NCBI GenBank assembly: GCA_028279945.1
Contig: JANQMT010000075.1
Span: 1-32,482 of the forward strand
Direction of reading: 5' to 3'
Source of the DNA: JAKSCF01 sp028279945
Lineage (GTDB): Bacteria; Bacillota; Clostridia; Peptostreptococcales; JAAYPU01
Length of the DNA stretch: 32,482 nt
Under the pieces are notes generated by a model. The model worked only from the letters and a program-made list of their open reading frames with translations, was not told the DNA's origin and searched no databases. The position numbers were made by a program, and so were the translations under genes. Below are positions 6,678 through 15,982 of the stretch, piece after piece (the stretch's first letter is position 1; each line of letters begins with the position of its first letter).

Positions 6678-8294
6678 ATGGTTAGAGAACGTACAAATAT
6701 TATGGTTTGCGGCGGTACAGGCTGTTTAGCAACTGAGAGTGAAAAGGTATTTAAAAATTTGAACCTGATTTTAAAAGCCAGAGGCTATGAAAATGAAGTA
6801 AAAATCATTAAAACCGGTTGCTTTGGCTTTTGTGAGCAAGGAGCAATCGTAAAAATTGAGCCGGACAATATTTTTTATGTTCGTGTTACTCCAAAAGATG
6901 CAAAAGACATAATTGATGAGCACATCGTAAAAGGCCGTACGGTAGAAAGATTGCTGTATAAGGAACCCAAAGAACAAGATGCCATTCAAAAACAAACCGA
7001 TATGCCGTTTTATAAGAAACAACTAAGAGTCGCATTAAAAAACTGCGGACTCATTAATCCTGAAGATATTTATGAATACATAGCTTTAGGTGGATATGAA
7101 GCATTAGGAAAAGCTTTAACTAAAATGGAAAGAGATAAAGTCATTGAAGAAGTTAAAAAATCAGGCTTACGAGGCCGGGGGGGAGGCGGCTTTCCTACAG
7201 GTCTTAAATGGGAACTGACTAAAAAAGAAGAGAGTGATACAAAGTTTATTATATGCAATGCAGACGAAGGCGATCCCGGAGCATTTATGGATAGAAGTAT
7301 CTTAGAAGGTGATCCTCATCGAGTCTTAGAAGCTATGGCTATAGGTGGATTTGCAATCGGTGCAAGCAAAGGGATCATCTATATTCGTGCCGAATATCCT
7401 CTAGCTATTGCGCGTCTTAAAATTGCTCTAAAACAGGCTAGAGAACTGGGATTACTTGGAGAAAATATTCTGGGTACGGACTTTAATTTTGATATATCCA
7501 TCAAATATGGTGCAGGTGCTTTTGTATGCGGTGAAGAAACAGCATTGATTAATTCTTGTGAAGGTAAAAGGGGAGAACCTAACTATAGACCGCCTTATCC
7601 GTCTCAAGAAGGCTATTGGGGTTTTCCAACCAGCGTCAATAATGTTGAAACCTATGCCAATATACCACCGATCATCATAAAAGGATCGGAATGGTTTTCC
7701 TCTATAGGAACTGAAAAAAGCAAAGGTACTAAAGTATTTGCATTAGCCGGTAAAATTAATAATGTTGGTCTGGTAGAAGTCCCAATGGGTATTACTTTAA
7801 GAGAGATTATTTTTGATATCGGAGGAGGTATTCAACACGGGAGGAAGTTCAAAGCGATTCAAACAGGCGGACCTTCCGGGGGAATTATAACAGAGGAAAA
7901 TTTGGACACACATATTGATTATGATAGTCTAAAAGAGATTGGATCTATGATGGGCTCCGGCGGTATGATTGTAATGGATGAAACAGACAATATGGTGGAT
8001 ATTGCAAAGTTTTACCTGGAGTTTACTATGGATGAATCTTGTGGGAGATGTACACCGTGCCGTATAGGAACAAAACGTATGTTTGAACTGTTAGATAAAA
8101 TCACCTCTAAAAAAGGTACCATGGAAGATTTAGAAGACTTAAAACAGCTGGCAAACATGGTGAAAAACAGTTCTCTCTGTGGCTTGGGCCAAAGCGCGCC
8201 TAATCCTGTTCTCAGCACAATAAAACACTTTGAACATGAATACTTGGCATTTATTAATAAAAACAAAAACGCAAAAAAAGTCAGTAACCATTAA
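6678..8294 (+). CDS. hndC: [FeFe]-hydrogenase flavin subunit HydB/HndC (NuoF-like)
   Basis: The NAD(P)(H)- and FMN-binding subunit, 538 residues. An N-terminal [2Fe-2S] domain has C11, C16, C48 and C52. The NuoF core follows, with the dinucleotide motif RGRGGGGFPTGLKW (165-178), the FMN region GAGAFVCGEETAL (about 278-290), and the [4Fe-4S] ligands C455, C458, C461 (SCGRCTPC) and C501. The protein stops about 35 residues later. The C-terminal 2x[4Fe-4S] ferredoxin domain known from longer HydB proteins such as that of Thermotoga is absent. AAAGGAGGGG just before ATG 6678 is a strong binding site. The missing domain matters for whether the complex can use ferredoxin as a second electron carrier (electron bifurcation). 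Confidence 0.93.
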   Translation: MVRERTNIMVCGGTGCLATESEKVFKNLNLILKARGYENEVKIIKTGCFGFCEQGAIVKIEPDNIFYVRVTPKDAKDIIDEHIVKGRTVERLLYKEPKEQDAIQKQTDMPFYKKQLRVALKNCGLINPEDIYEYIALGGYEALGKALTKMERDKVIEEVKKSGLRGRGGGGFPTGLKWELTKKEESDTKFIICNADEGDPGAFMDRSILEGDPHRVLEAMAIGGFAIGASKGIIYIRAEYPLAIARLKIALKQARELGLLGENILGTDFNFDISIKYGAGAFVCGEETALINSCEGKRGEPNYRPPYPSQEGYWGFPTSVNNVETYANIPPIIIKGSEWFSSIGTEKSKGTKVFALAGKINNVGLVEVPMGITLREIIFDIGGGIQHGRKFKAIQTGGPSGGIITEENLDTHIDYDSLKEIGSMMGSGGMIVMDETDNMVDIAKFYLEFTMDESCGRCTPCRIGTKRMFELLDKITSKKGTMEDLEDLKQLANMVKNSSLCGLGQSAPNPVLSTIKHFEHEYLAFINKNKNAKKVSNH

Positions 8295-8314
8295 CGATGT
8301 TAGGAGTGAAAAAA

Positions 8315-10069
8315 ATGACAAGTACAGAAAATAAATTAAATATTAAAATAAATGATGAAACCTTAACGGTTAACGAAGGGATTACTATTTTAGAGGCTGC
8401 ACATCAAGCCGGTGTTAGAATTCCTACACTTTGCCATCTGGATTTACATGATTTAAAACTGGTAAATCAAACCGCTTCGTGCAGGGTCTGTATGGTTGAA
8501 TTGATGGGCAGAGCAGCTTTAGTACCTGCTTGCGTCACCCCGGTTACTGATGGAATGGAAATATGTACACACTCAATCAAAGCCATTACTGCCCGAAGAA
8601 TGGCAGTAGAACTTCTTTTATCCAACCATCCGAACGATTGCTTTACATGTCCCAAAAATCTTCAATGCGAATTACAAGGTTTGGCATCAGAGCTGGGCAT
8701 CACGCATCTTCAATGGAAAGGCGAAAGAATGGAATATCCATTGGACTTATCCAGTGGTGCTATCGTCAAAAATGCGGATAAATGTATTTACTGTAGACGT
8801 TGTGAGACCATGTGTAACGAAGTACAAACCTGTCACATCTTATCAGGTATTGGGCGCGGCTTTGAAGCCTTCGTCGGCCCTGCCTTTAATATTCCAATGG
8901 TAGAATCTTCATGTACCTATTGCGGCCAATGTGTTGCGGTATGTCCTACGGCTGCGCTGACTGAAGTCAATCACACCCGTAAAGTATGGGCTGCTCTTAG
9001 CGATCCTGATAAACATGTTATTGTTCAAACGGCACCTGCCGTACGTGTCGCTTTAGGTGAATTATTTGATATGGAACCGGGTACGATTGTTACCGGACAA
9101 ATGGTTACAGCGTTAAAACGAATGGGTTTTGATGGTGTGTTTGATACAGACTTTGGTGCAGATTTAACGATTATGGAAGAGGCATCAGAATTGATCTATC
9201 GTTTTAAGGAAAATAAGACACTACCTATGTTAACCAGCTGTTGTCCTGCATGGGTTAAATTTATAGAACATCAATTCCCGGAGCTTTTAGATATACCTTC
9301 TACTTGTAAATCACCCCATATTATGTTTGGTACCATTGCTAAAACTTACTATGCCAAGAAAAATAATATTGATCCATCTAAGATTGTAGTGGTTTCGGTT
9401 ATGCCTTGTATTGCAAAAAAAGCCGAAGCGAAACGACCTGAGCTTACAAAGGATGAGCATAATAATGTAGATATTGTCGTCACCACACGTGAGCTGGGTG
9501 CTATGATTAAGGAAGCGGGCATTGACTTTGCAAAACTACCGGAAAGTGACTACGATAGGCCATTAGGAGAATCTACAGGTGCTTCAGTTATATTTGGGAC
9601 AACAGGCGGCGTTATAGAGGCCGCATTGCGTACAGCATACGAATGGATTACGGGAGAAGAACTTAAGCAAGTCGATTTCACAGAGTTAAGAGGTATCAAA
9701 GGCTTACGTGAAGCAACGGTTGATATTGGAGAAAAAAAATTAAAAATCGGAATTGCCAACGGCCTGGGAAGTGCGCGCCAACTTCTTGAAAGCATACGTG
9801 ACGGGGTATCCGAATATGATGCTATCGAGATTATGGCATGCCCCGGTGGATGCATCGGAGGCGGCGGCCAGCCTTACCATCATGGTAATGATGAAATCGT
9901 TAAAGAGCGTCAAAAAGCCATATATGAAGAAGATAAGAATAAAAAGCGAAGAAAATCTCATGAAAATACCGAAGTATTGCAACTCTATAAAGAGTATCTG
10001 GGAGAACCTTTCGGAAAAATACCTCACGAGCTTCTTCATACCCATTATGAAAAGAGAGAAAGAATATAA
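8315..10069 (+). CDS. hndD: [FeFe]-hydrogenase catalytic subunit HydA/HndD
   Basis: The catalytic subunit, 584 residues, making or oxidising H2 at the H-cluster. It begins with a plant-type [2Fe-2S] domain (C40, C56, C59, C73). A His-Cys3 [4Fe-4S] site follows (H105, C109, C112, C118), then two [4Fe-4S] clusters (C157-C167 and C200-C210). The three H-cluster signatures are TSCCPAW (C309/C310), MPCIAKKAE (C365) and MACPGGCIGGGGQP (C509, C513). All H-cluster ligands are present. A short tail follows, with no extra C-terminal [2Fe-2S] domain. ATG 8315 is preferred because TAGGAGTGA at 8301-8309 precedes it. ATG 8297 lacks a binding site. The maturases HydE, HydF and HydG are not in this window and must be encoded elsewhere. 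Confidence 0.96.
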   Translation: MTSTENKLNIKINDETLTVNEGITILEAAHQAGVRIPTLCHLDLHDLKLVNQTASCRVCMVELMGRAALVPACVTPVTDGMEICTHSIKAITARRMAVELLLSNHPNDCFTCPKNLQCELQGLASELGITHLQWKGERMEYPLDLSSGAIVKNADKCIYCRRCETMCNEVQTCHILSGIGRGFEAFVGPAFNIPMVESSCTYCGQCVAVCPTAALTEVNHTRKVWAALSDPDKHVIVQTAPAVRVALGELFDMEPGTIVTGQMVTALKRMGFDGVFDTDFGADLTIMEEASELIYRFKENKTLPMLTSCCPAWVKFIEHQFPELLDIPSTCKSPHIMFGTIAKTYYAKKNNIDPSKIVVVSVMPCIAKKAEAKRPELTKDEHNNVDIVVTTRELGAMIKEAGIDFAKLPESDYDRPLGESTGASVIFGTTGGVIEAALRTAYEWITGEELKQVDFTELRGIKGLREATVDIGEKKLKIGIANGLGSARQLLESIRDGVSEYDAIEIMACPGGCIGGGGQPYHHGNDEIVKERQKAIYEEDKNKKRRKSHENTEVLQLYKEYLGEPFGKIPHELLHTHYEKRERI

Positions 10070-10111
10070 ATTGGAGCAGTTTCTTTCCCATCTTCACACT
10101 TAAGTTTAGAG

Positions 10112-10143
10112 CAACCGAACAGAATCCATGTTCGGTTGTTTTT
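10112..10143 (+). terminator. Rho-independent terminator of the hydrogenase operon
   Basis: A perfect 10-bp GC-rich stem (CAACCGAACA 10112-10121 with TGTTCGGTTG 10129-10138), a 7-base loop and five T. It separates the hydrogenase from the following histidine kinase. Confidence 0.92.
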
Positions 10144-10261
10144 GATCGTATATTAGAAAAAATAAGCTTATAAATTAAAAGGAAATATGTGATAAAATGT
10201 CGAATTATGTGTAATATCACTTGACAGCTTTAACCACAACAATGAAAGAGGGGAGTTATAT

Positions 10262-12199
10262 TTGAGAATTAAACATAAACTGATTATCAGCTATATTGTT
10301 TTAACGGTTCTTTTAGTAAGCATTTTAGGCTTTTTAATTAATCAGCATTTAGAGAAGGTCTTTTTTAATGAAGTTAAAGACAAAAGTGAGTGTATTACTG
10401 AGCTGATAGAGAATATAGTCAGTGTAAGAAACGATTTGCTTATAGAAAAAGTTCAAACAGATTTGCATTTTGCTTTTAAATCCCTAGACAGCTTAGGTGA
10501 AATAAGAATAGACGAATCACACCAAATTCAAATCGGACACTATAACGTACCCTCTTTATATGCAGGAACTGCTAATTTAACTGTTAATTCTATATTGGTA
10601 GATGATATACAAGCATCAACAAGAGCAAAGGCTACGGTTTTTTTACATAAAGACAATAAACTGATAAGATGTACGACCAATCTGCTTATTAACGGTGAAA
10701 AAGCTAGGGGAACTTATCTTAGTAGTGACTGTGAAATATATAAAAATATTATAAATAACAAACCTTATTACGGGAAAGCATTCGTTAAAGGGGATTGGTG
10801 TATTACCGGTTATGAACCAATAGTAGATAAGACGGGAAAAGTGGTGGGTGCTATTGCATTAGGCTATGAAGAATTAAATCCTTATTTAGAAAACACATTA
10901 AGTAATATTAAGGTTGGACAAACAGGGTATGTATATATTATGAATTCGGAAGGAGATGTATTGGTACATCCGGATATTAAAGGAAGTAATATAAAAGACT
11001 TAGATTTTTCTAAAAAAATTATTAAAAATAAAGATGGAATTATAGAATACAAATTTAATGGGGCTAATAAATTTGCCGCTTATCGATATTTTGAACCTTG
11101 GGATTGGTATATTGTCGCAACTGCTAAATCTGACGACTTAATGTCATCTTCTCAAACGATTGTTTATACCACATTGATTGCAGGTCTTATCACGATATTA
11201 ATAGGCTCAATCTTTGCATTTCTTTTAGTTAATAAATTGGTTCAACCATTTAATAAGTTAAAGCATTGTATGGAAATCGCAAGTACGGGAGATTTATCTG
11301 TTTATTCTGATATAAACAGTACCGATGAAATAGGTATATTATCCAATAGCTTTAATCATATGGTTAAAGAAAATAAAAGATTATTAGAAGAAGTTGTTAA
11401 ATACAATCAGTTAAAGACGAATTTTTTTTCTAATATTTCACATGAATTAAGAACACCCATAAACATTATATTTTCATCCATTCAACTCATTTATTCATAT
11501 ATCAATGACCAACACCATACGATGGATGCTGCTAAATTAAATAAACATATTCGTATCATCAAGCAAAATGGTTATAGATTGTTAAGGTTAATCGATAATT
11601 CAATTGACATTACTAAAATTGATTCAGGATTTATGAATTTGGATTTAAAAAATCATAATATCGTAGATGTGGTTGAAAATATAACTTTATCTACTGTTGA
11701 ATATGTTGAGAGCAAGTCGAGAACCATTTTGTTTGACACGGATATAGAAGAAACATACATAGCTTGCGATGCGGAAAAGATTGAAAGAATTATGTTGAAT
11801 CTAATTTCAAATGCCGTAAAATTTACTGAGCATGGAGATAATATAGTGGTTAGATTGCAGAATAAAGATGATCGGGTTTTAATTTCGGTGAAAGATACAG
11901 GTATTGGTATTGCTGAAAATAAACAACAAGAAATTTTTGAAAGGTTTAAACAAGTAGAATCTCTGCTGAATAAGAAACAGGAAGGAAGTGGAATTGGTTT
12001 ATCCCTTGTAAAATCTTTAGTGGAAATGCATGACGGCAAAATATCTGTAATCAGTCAATACGGTGAAGGAACAGAGTTTATCATTGAACTTCCTATTAAG
12101 CTCGTTGCGGAAGACAATCAACCAGAATCGACGGATGATCACTCACACCAAATGAATGTAGAAAAAATTGATATAGAACTCTCAGACATATATGAGTAA
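10262..12199 (+). CDS. Membrane sensor histidine kinase (Cache-HAMP-HisKA-HATPase)
   Basis: A 645-residue sensor kinase. The order is TM1 (about 7-27), an extracytoplasmic double-Cache-like sensor (about 40-290, including GQTGYVYIMNSEGDVLVHPD), TM2 (about 300-323) and HAMP (about 324-376). The HisKA box FFSNISHELRTP has the phospho-acceptor H394. The ATPase domain has the N box (LNLISNAVKF), G1 DTGIG (545-549) and G2 GSGIGL (575-580). It starts at TTG 10262, behind AGAGGGGAG. No response regulator is adjacent, so it is an orphan kinase. It lies after the hydrogenase terminator and is probably transcribed on its own. The ligand is unknown. Cache domains of this class often bind small organic acids or amines. 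Confidence 0.92.
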   Translation: MRIKHKLIISYIVLTVLLVSILGFLINQHLEKVFFNEVKDKSECITELIENIVSVRNDLLIEKVQTDLHFAFKSLDSLGEIRIDESHQIQIGHYNVPSLYAGTANLTVNSILVDDIQASTRAKATVFLHKDNKLIRCTTNLLINGEKARGTYLSSDCEIYKNIINNKPYYGKAFVKGDWCITGYEPIVDKTGKVVGAIALGYEELNPYLENTLSNIKVGQTGYVYIMNSEGDVLVHPDIKGSNIKDLDFSKKIIKNKDGIIEYKFNGANKFAAYRYFEPWDWYIVATAKSDDLMSSSQTIVYTTLIAGLITILIGSIFAFLLVNKLVQPFNKLKHCMEIASTGDLSVYSDINSTDEIGILSNSFNHMVKENKRLLEEVVKYNQLKTNFFSNISHELRTPINIIFSSIQLIYSYINDQHHTMDAAKLNKHIRIIKQNGYRLLRLIDNSIDITKIDSGFMNLDLKNHNIVDVVENITLSTVEYVESKSRTILFDTDIEETYIACDAEKIERIMLNLISNAVKFTEHGDNIVVRLQNKDDRVLISVKDTGIGIAENKQQEIFERFKQVESLLNKKQEGSGIGLSLVKSLVEMHDGKISVISQYGEGTEFIIELPIKLVAEDNQPESTDDHSHQMNVEKIDIELSDIYE

Positions 12200-12263
12200 A
12201 AAGATAACAAATATTGTTCGTTTTATATTGGATAATTCACTAAAAATGGTTCAAGAAAATATA

Positions 12264-12295
12264 AAAGCATACAAATTTCAATGCTTTAATTTACT
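12264..12295 (+). terminator. Weak AT-rich hairpin after the histidine kinase
   Basis: AAAGCAT (12264-12270) pairs with ATGCTTT (12281-12287) and is followed by an AT-rich tail. It is a possible weak terminator in the 160-base gap before the LysO-like gene. Confidence 0.3.
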
Positions 12296-12359
12296 TTTCA
12301 TTGGAATAGTTTTTGCTAGTAATATCTGGTAACGAGTATATAGAAACGGAGGATAGGCT

Positions 12360-13313
12360 ATGACTTGGTTACCTTTTATTTGTCTTGGCATAGGAATATT
12401 AATCGGTTTTAGCAAATTAATTAACCATATATTAAAACCTTTAGATTTTATAACAAATGGCAGTCTCATTGTTTTAATGTGGACCATAGGCGCCAAGGTT
12501 GGAACTAATGATGCTTTAGTTTCTAGTATCGGCTGGGTCAGCTTTAGGTGTGTGGTGATTGCCTTCTTTGCAATTTTTTTCAGTGTTCTATTTATTTTTA
12601 TATTAGAAAAAACATTTCTTCCCTTAGAAGAAGTTCGTAAAAAACTAACGCATCAAAACATTCAAAATGATAAAGCAGCTTTGGATGAAGATAAAAAAAG
12701 CACTTCCTCTCTTGTATGGATAATTCCCGGAAGTATTATATCAGGTGTTGTTATGGGTTACTTATGGATACCCGACAGACTGGTTTTTTTAATAGGTTAT
12801 GGTTTAACCGGTTCGTTAATCATCCTCTATATAAGCATTGGGATTAGTCTTTCAACCAACCTAGCCGTTTTTCAATATGTAAAGCTGTTAGGATGGAAGA
12901 TTGTATTCATTTCAATTGCAATTTTTATTGGAAGCTTAATGGGAGGTATAATTTCCGGTATTTTTTTAAAGATCCCCAGCTATATTGCAACGATATCCGC
13001 ATGCGGCATGAGTTATTACAGTGTGACAAGTGCCTATATGACACAAGTATATGGTATTGAAGCAGGCGTATACGGATTCATTGTTAATGTTGTAAGAGAA
13101 TTTCTAACGGTTTTGTTATTACCCCTTATGATTAGAATTAGCAAAGGAAGTCCAATTGCAGGAGGTGCTGCAGGAAGTATGGATACAATGTTAGCACCTG
13201 TTACCAAATTTGTCGGTTCTGAACTGGGCTTAGTTGCGCTCATAACAGGTACAATACTTACCATTGCAGTTCCGCTTATATTACCTATTCTTACTCATAT
13301 TTTTGTTATATAA
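12360..13313 (+). CDS. lysO: LysO-family (DUF340) membrane exporter
   Basis: A 317-residue polytopic membrane protein with about eight hydrophobic segments and a charged cytoplasmic linker near residues 95-120. The family signature is in the C-terminal half (GMSYYSVTSAY, VVREFLTVLLLPLM, and GGAAGSMDTMLAPVTKFVG). Characterised members (E. coli YbjE) export lysine and the toxic analogue thialysine, so amino-acid or diamine export is the likely role. ACGGAGGAT precedes ATG 12360. An N-carbamoylputrescine amidase starts 43 bases downstream, so the exported molecule could be a diamine, polyamine or basic amino acid. That substrate assignment is inference. I see no lysine riboswitch in the leader. 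Confidence 0.85.
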   Translation: MTWLPFICLGIGILIGFSKLINHILKPLDFITNGSLIVLMWTIGAKVGTNDALVSSIGWVSFRCVVIAFFAIFFSVLFIFILEKTFLPLEEVRKKLTHQNIQNDKAALDEDKKSTSSLVWIIPGSIISGVVMGYLWIPDRLVFLIGYGLTGSLIILYISIGISLSTNLAVFQYVKLLGWKIVFISIAIFIGSLMGGIISGIFLKIPSYIATISACGMSYYSVTSAYMTQVYGIEAGVYGFIVNVVREFLTVLLLPLMIRISKGSPIAGGAAGSMDTMLAPVTKFVGSELGLVALITGTILTIAVPLILPILTHIFVI

Positions 13314-13356
13314 TAATGATATGTATAAGCTGTAAATTGGAATAGGGGGGAAGTCA

Positions 13357-14229
13357 ATGAGAAATGTAGTGGTTGCTGCTATACAAATGTCTTGTAGTAC
13401 TGAAACCGAAGAAAATATTGAGAATGCTGAAAAATTAATTAGAGAAGCTGCATCCAGAGGCGGTCAAATTATATTAATTCAAGAATTATTTGAAAACATC
13501 TATTTTTGCCAAGATATTGATGATGATTATTTTGAATTGGCACATGAAGTTGAAAATCACCCTATGCTGAACAGCATGTCATCACTTGCAAAAGAATTGA
13601 ATGTGGTTTTACCTATCAGCTTTTTTGAAAAAGCCAATAAGGTTTATTTTAATTCTCTGATGGTCATTGATGCAGATGGCTCTCAATTGGGTGTTTACAG
13701 AAAAACACATATACCCGATAATCCCGGATACTATGAAAAATACTATTTTTCTCCCGGAAACACCGGTTTTAAGGTATGGGATACAAAATATGCTAAGATT
13801 GGTATAGGCATCTGTTGGGATCAGTGGTTTCCTGAGTCAGCTCGATGTATGGCATTAATGGGTGCTGAAATGCTGTTTTATCCAACAGCCATTGGATCAG
13901 AACCATCTAACCCCCAGGAAGACACTTCTTTTCATTGGCAAATGTGTATGCGAGGCCATGCAGCCTCTAACGTAATGCCTGTCATAGCAGCCAACCGTAT
14001 AGGAACCGAAAAAGGTAAAATGACCGAAATTTCTTTTTACGGAAAATCTTTTATTGCAGGCAATCAGGGAAATATTATTGCAGAAGCAGATTTAAGGGAA
14101 GAAACCATTATACTGGCTGAGCTTGACTTAGATCAATTAGAAAGAGAACGCCAAGAATCCGTATTGTTTAGAGACAGAAGACCGGAGCATTACAAAACGA
14201 TACTTACTTTAGATGGACGAAGCAAGTAA
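13357..14229 (+). CDS. aguB: N-carbamoylputrescine amidase AguB
   Basis: A nitrilase-superfamily amidase of 290 residues that hydrolyses N-carbamoylputrescine to putrescine, CO2 and ammonia, the last step of the agmatine route. The catalytic triad is visible: E43 (IQELFE), K116 (YRKTHIPD) and C153 (GICWDQWFPE). The C-terminal FRDRRPEHY stretch is characteristic of AguB. The length is normal. It has AGGGGGGAA before ATG 13357. The usual partner agmatine deiminase (aguA) and arginine decarboxylase are not in the window. It lies in a tight plus-strand row with the LysO-like exporter and a methyltransferase (16 bases to the next gene). Confidence 0.93.
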   Translation: MRNVVVAAIQMSCSTETEENIENAEKLIREAASRGGQIILIQELFENIYFCQDIDDDYFELAHEVENHPMLNSMSSLAKELNVVLPISFFEKANKVYFNSLMVIDADGSQLGVYRKTHIPDNPGYYEKYYFSPGNTGFKVWDTKYAKIGIGICWDQWFPESARCMALMGAEMLFYPTAIGSEPSNPQEDTSFHWQMCMRGHAASNVMPVIAANRIGTEKGKMTEISFYGKSFIAGNQGNIIAEADLREETIILAELDLDQLERERQESVLFRDRRPEHYKTILTLDGRSK

Positions 14230-14244
14230 AGGAGATGCCAATAA

Positions 14245-15102
14245 ATGAAAATTATTAATAGCAATAAAATGGATTTGAAAGTATTAGGACAAGCCATTGC
14301 TAAACCTGAGTTGTTTAAAAAAAGTACTCATAAATTTTGGGATGATGAACATATAGCTAAGCAAATGCTTCAGTTTCATTTGAACCCTGAAGTAGAAGCT
14401 GCAAGTAAAACAAAAGAGACCATACAAAAAGAATCTAATTTCATCATCGAAACTTCTAAAATGGATGATAAAAAGTCAGTACTTGATCTTGGTTGTGGTC
14501 CCGGACTTTATGTAAAAGAATTTGCAAAGACCGGAGCAAAAGTTACAGGGATTGATATTTCTGACAATTCCATTCAGTATGCTAAAGAAAAAATTGAGTC
14601 AAGCTATGATAATACCAGTTTTCAAAAGATGAACTATTTAGACATGCATATCAGAAATTCTTTTGATATTGCTACACTTATTTATTATGATTTTTGTGCA
14701 TTGAATACGGATGAGCAATCAATACTTTTAACCAACGTTCACAATGCACTAAAAGATAATGGCATATTTATTTTAGATGTGGTTTCAGAAAATAGAAAGA
14801 CTCCAATTACAAATACTACATCAATCGTTGATGGTGGATTTTGGAGTCCTAATCCATATATAGAAATATTCAATACTCATATGTATGAAGATCCAAAAAC
14901 AGAGGGGCTGCAATACACAATTATTGAAGAAAACGGAGAAATGAAAGTTATAAGAATATATCATAGACTGTTTAGCCTAGAGGAAATCACACAACTATTC
15001 AATCATCATAATTTTGAGGTTGAAAAAATTTACAATAACCTAAAAGGAGATACACTAGATCCAAAATCCGAAATATACGGGATTGTAGCAAGAAAAATTT
15101 AG
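14245..15102 (+). CDS. Class I SAM-dependent methyltransferase
   Basis: A 285-residue cytoplasmic methyltransferase with the Rossmann SAM motif VLDLGCGPGLYVKEF (79-93), the acidic residue of motif II (GIDISDNSI) and a post-motif region DIATLIYYDFCAL. About 75 N-terminal residues before the SAM domain form a helical cap (HKFWDDEHIAKQMLQFHLNP). This is common in ubiE/small-molecule type enzymes. I cannot name the substrate. AAAGGAGAT precedes ATG 14245. It is the last gene of the lysO-aguB row and ends at a terminator, so a function on a polyamine or a related small molecule is possible but unproven. Confidence 0.85.
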   Translation: MKIINSNKMDLKVLGQAIAKPELFKKSTHKFWDDEHIAKQMLQFHLNPEVEAASKTKETIQKESNFIIETSKMDDKKSVLDLGCGPGLYVKEFAKTGAKVTGIDISDNSIQYAKEKIESSYDNTSFQKMNYLDMHIRNSFDIATLIYYDFCALNTDEQSILLTNVHNALKDNGIFILDVVSENRKTPITNTTSIVDGGFWSPNPYIEIFNTHMYEDPKTEGLQYTIIEENGEMKVIRIYHRLFSLEEITQLFNHHNFEVEKIYNNLKGDTLDPKSEIYGIVARKI

Positions 15103-15124
15103 CCAATCATTATATCAAAAAAGG

Positions 15125-15154
15125 TGACTTATCAATATGATAAGTCATTTTTTC
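15125..15154. terminator. Bidirectional terminator between convergent genes
   Basis: A 10-bp stem (TGACTTATCA 15125-15134 with TGATAAGTCA 15138-15147), a 3-base loop, a T run on the right and an A run on the left. It can serve the methyltransferase on the plus strand and the DUF421 gene on the minus strand. Confidence 0.85.
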
Positions 15155-15174
15155 TAATATCAAATCACCGGCTG

Positions 15175-15861
15175 CTATGACTTTTTAGAAATATGTAAAC
15201 CTTCATCTTCAAGCCACTCTGCATAGCATACTTCATTTATATTCTCTATACCATGAGATTTAAGTTGATTTTTTAACCATTTTTCGTCAAAACCCAATTC
15301 ACCTAGGTTTTCTTTAATTATTTCTCCATCACTAATAATAGAAAAGGGTAAATACGCTTTTTTCGCTGCTGTATTTAGATCATTGTTAGTCGGTTGGTCA
15401 CACTCCCATTTTTTTAACACACTAATGGTACCGTTTGATTCTAAAATTGCATATTCTACTTTTCGCACTGAGAAGATAGATTTTTCTCTGAGGAGACTCA
15501 ACAGTTCATCTATATCCATTCTATTTTTTTTTAATTCACTATAATCAATATGCCCGTTTCTAATGACAATAGAAGATTTTCCTTCAAAAAAGACTCTTGA
15601 TCTTCTGGATTTTTGAGTAATTAATTCAATGATATACATTAATATTGTCCATGTAAGAATTGTATATAAAACAACGAATATGGTTACTTTTTCATCATAT
15701 ACGGCATTTCCTAATAATTCGCCTAATACAAGAGCTGATATGAAATGAAAAGGGGTGGCTTGATTAATCTGAGTTTTACCTAATACTGCAGTAGAAAATA
15801 ATAAAGCTAATAATCCAATTATTAAAGTAGTGGTCAAATTTAAAAGATACATATAATCCAT
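15175..15861 (-). CDS. DUF421 (YetF/YcaP-type) membrane protein
   Basis: A 228-residue protein with three N-terminal membrane helices (about residues 8-26, 38-56, 58-78) and a cytoplasmic C-terminal domain. Family landmarks are TPFHFISALVLGELLGNAVYD, SRVFFEGKSSIVIRNGHID and the segment MDIDELLSLLREKSIFSVRKVEYAILESNG cut by family-typical residues around 115-145. The function of DUF421 proteins is not established. Several are stress- or sporulation-linked in Bacillus. AAAGGAG lies before the start (about 15868-15874 on the minus strand). It is divergent from the SOS-controlled LysM gene, with about 210 bases between the two starts. Confidence 0.88.
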   Translation of the reverse strand: MDYMYLLNLTTTLIIGLLALLFSTAVLGKTQINQATPFHFISALVLGELLGNAVYDEKVTIFVVLYTILTWTILMYIIELITQKSRRSRVFFEGKSSIVIRNGHIDYSELKKNRMDIDELLSLLREKSIFSVRKVEYAILESNGTISVLKKWECDQPTNNDLNTAAKKAYLPFSIISDGEIIKENLGELGFDEKWLKNQLKSHGIENINEVCYAEWLEDEGLHISKKS

Positions 15862-15982
15862 AAGCTTCTCCTTTAATTATCACTATATCTTTTTTTAATT
15901 TTCCCAAAGTCTTTGTAATGAATACACGCTTTTAATTGTGATAGTAAAAAAGTGCTTTGAAATGTAGGGAAAAGAAAGAAAA

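Noticed and set aside
9740..10045. Two long open frames antisense to or out of frame with the 3' end of the hydrogenase gene
   Set aside because: They follow from codon use of the real gene, which has all H-cluster motifs. The products have no recognisable features.
12199..12360. Lysine riboswitch before the LysO-like gene
   Set aside because: The leader is about 160 bases, AT-rich and lacks the conserved lysine-riboswitch core.
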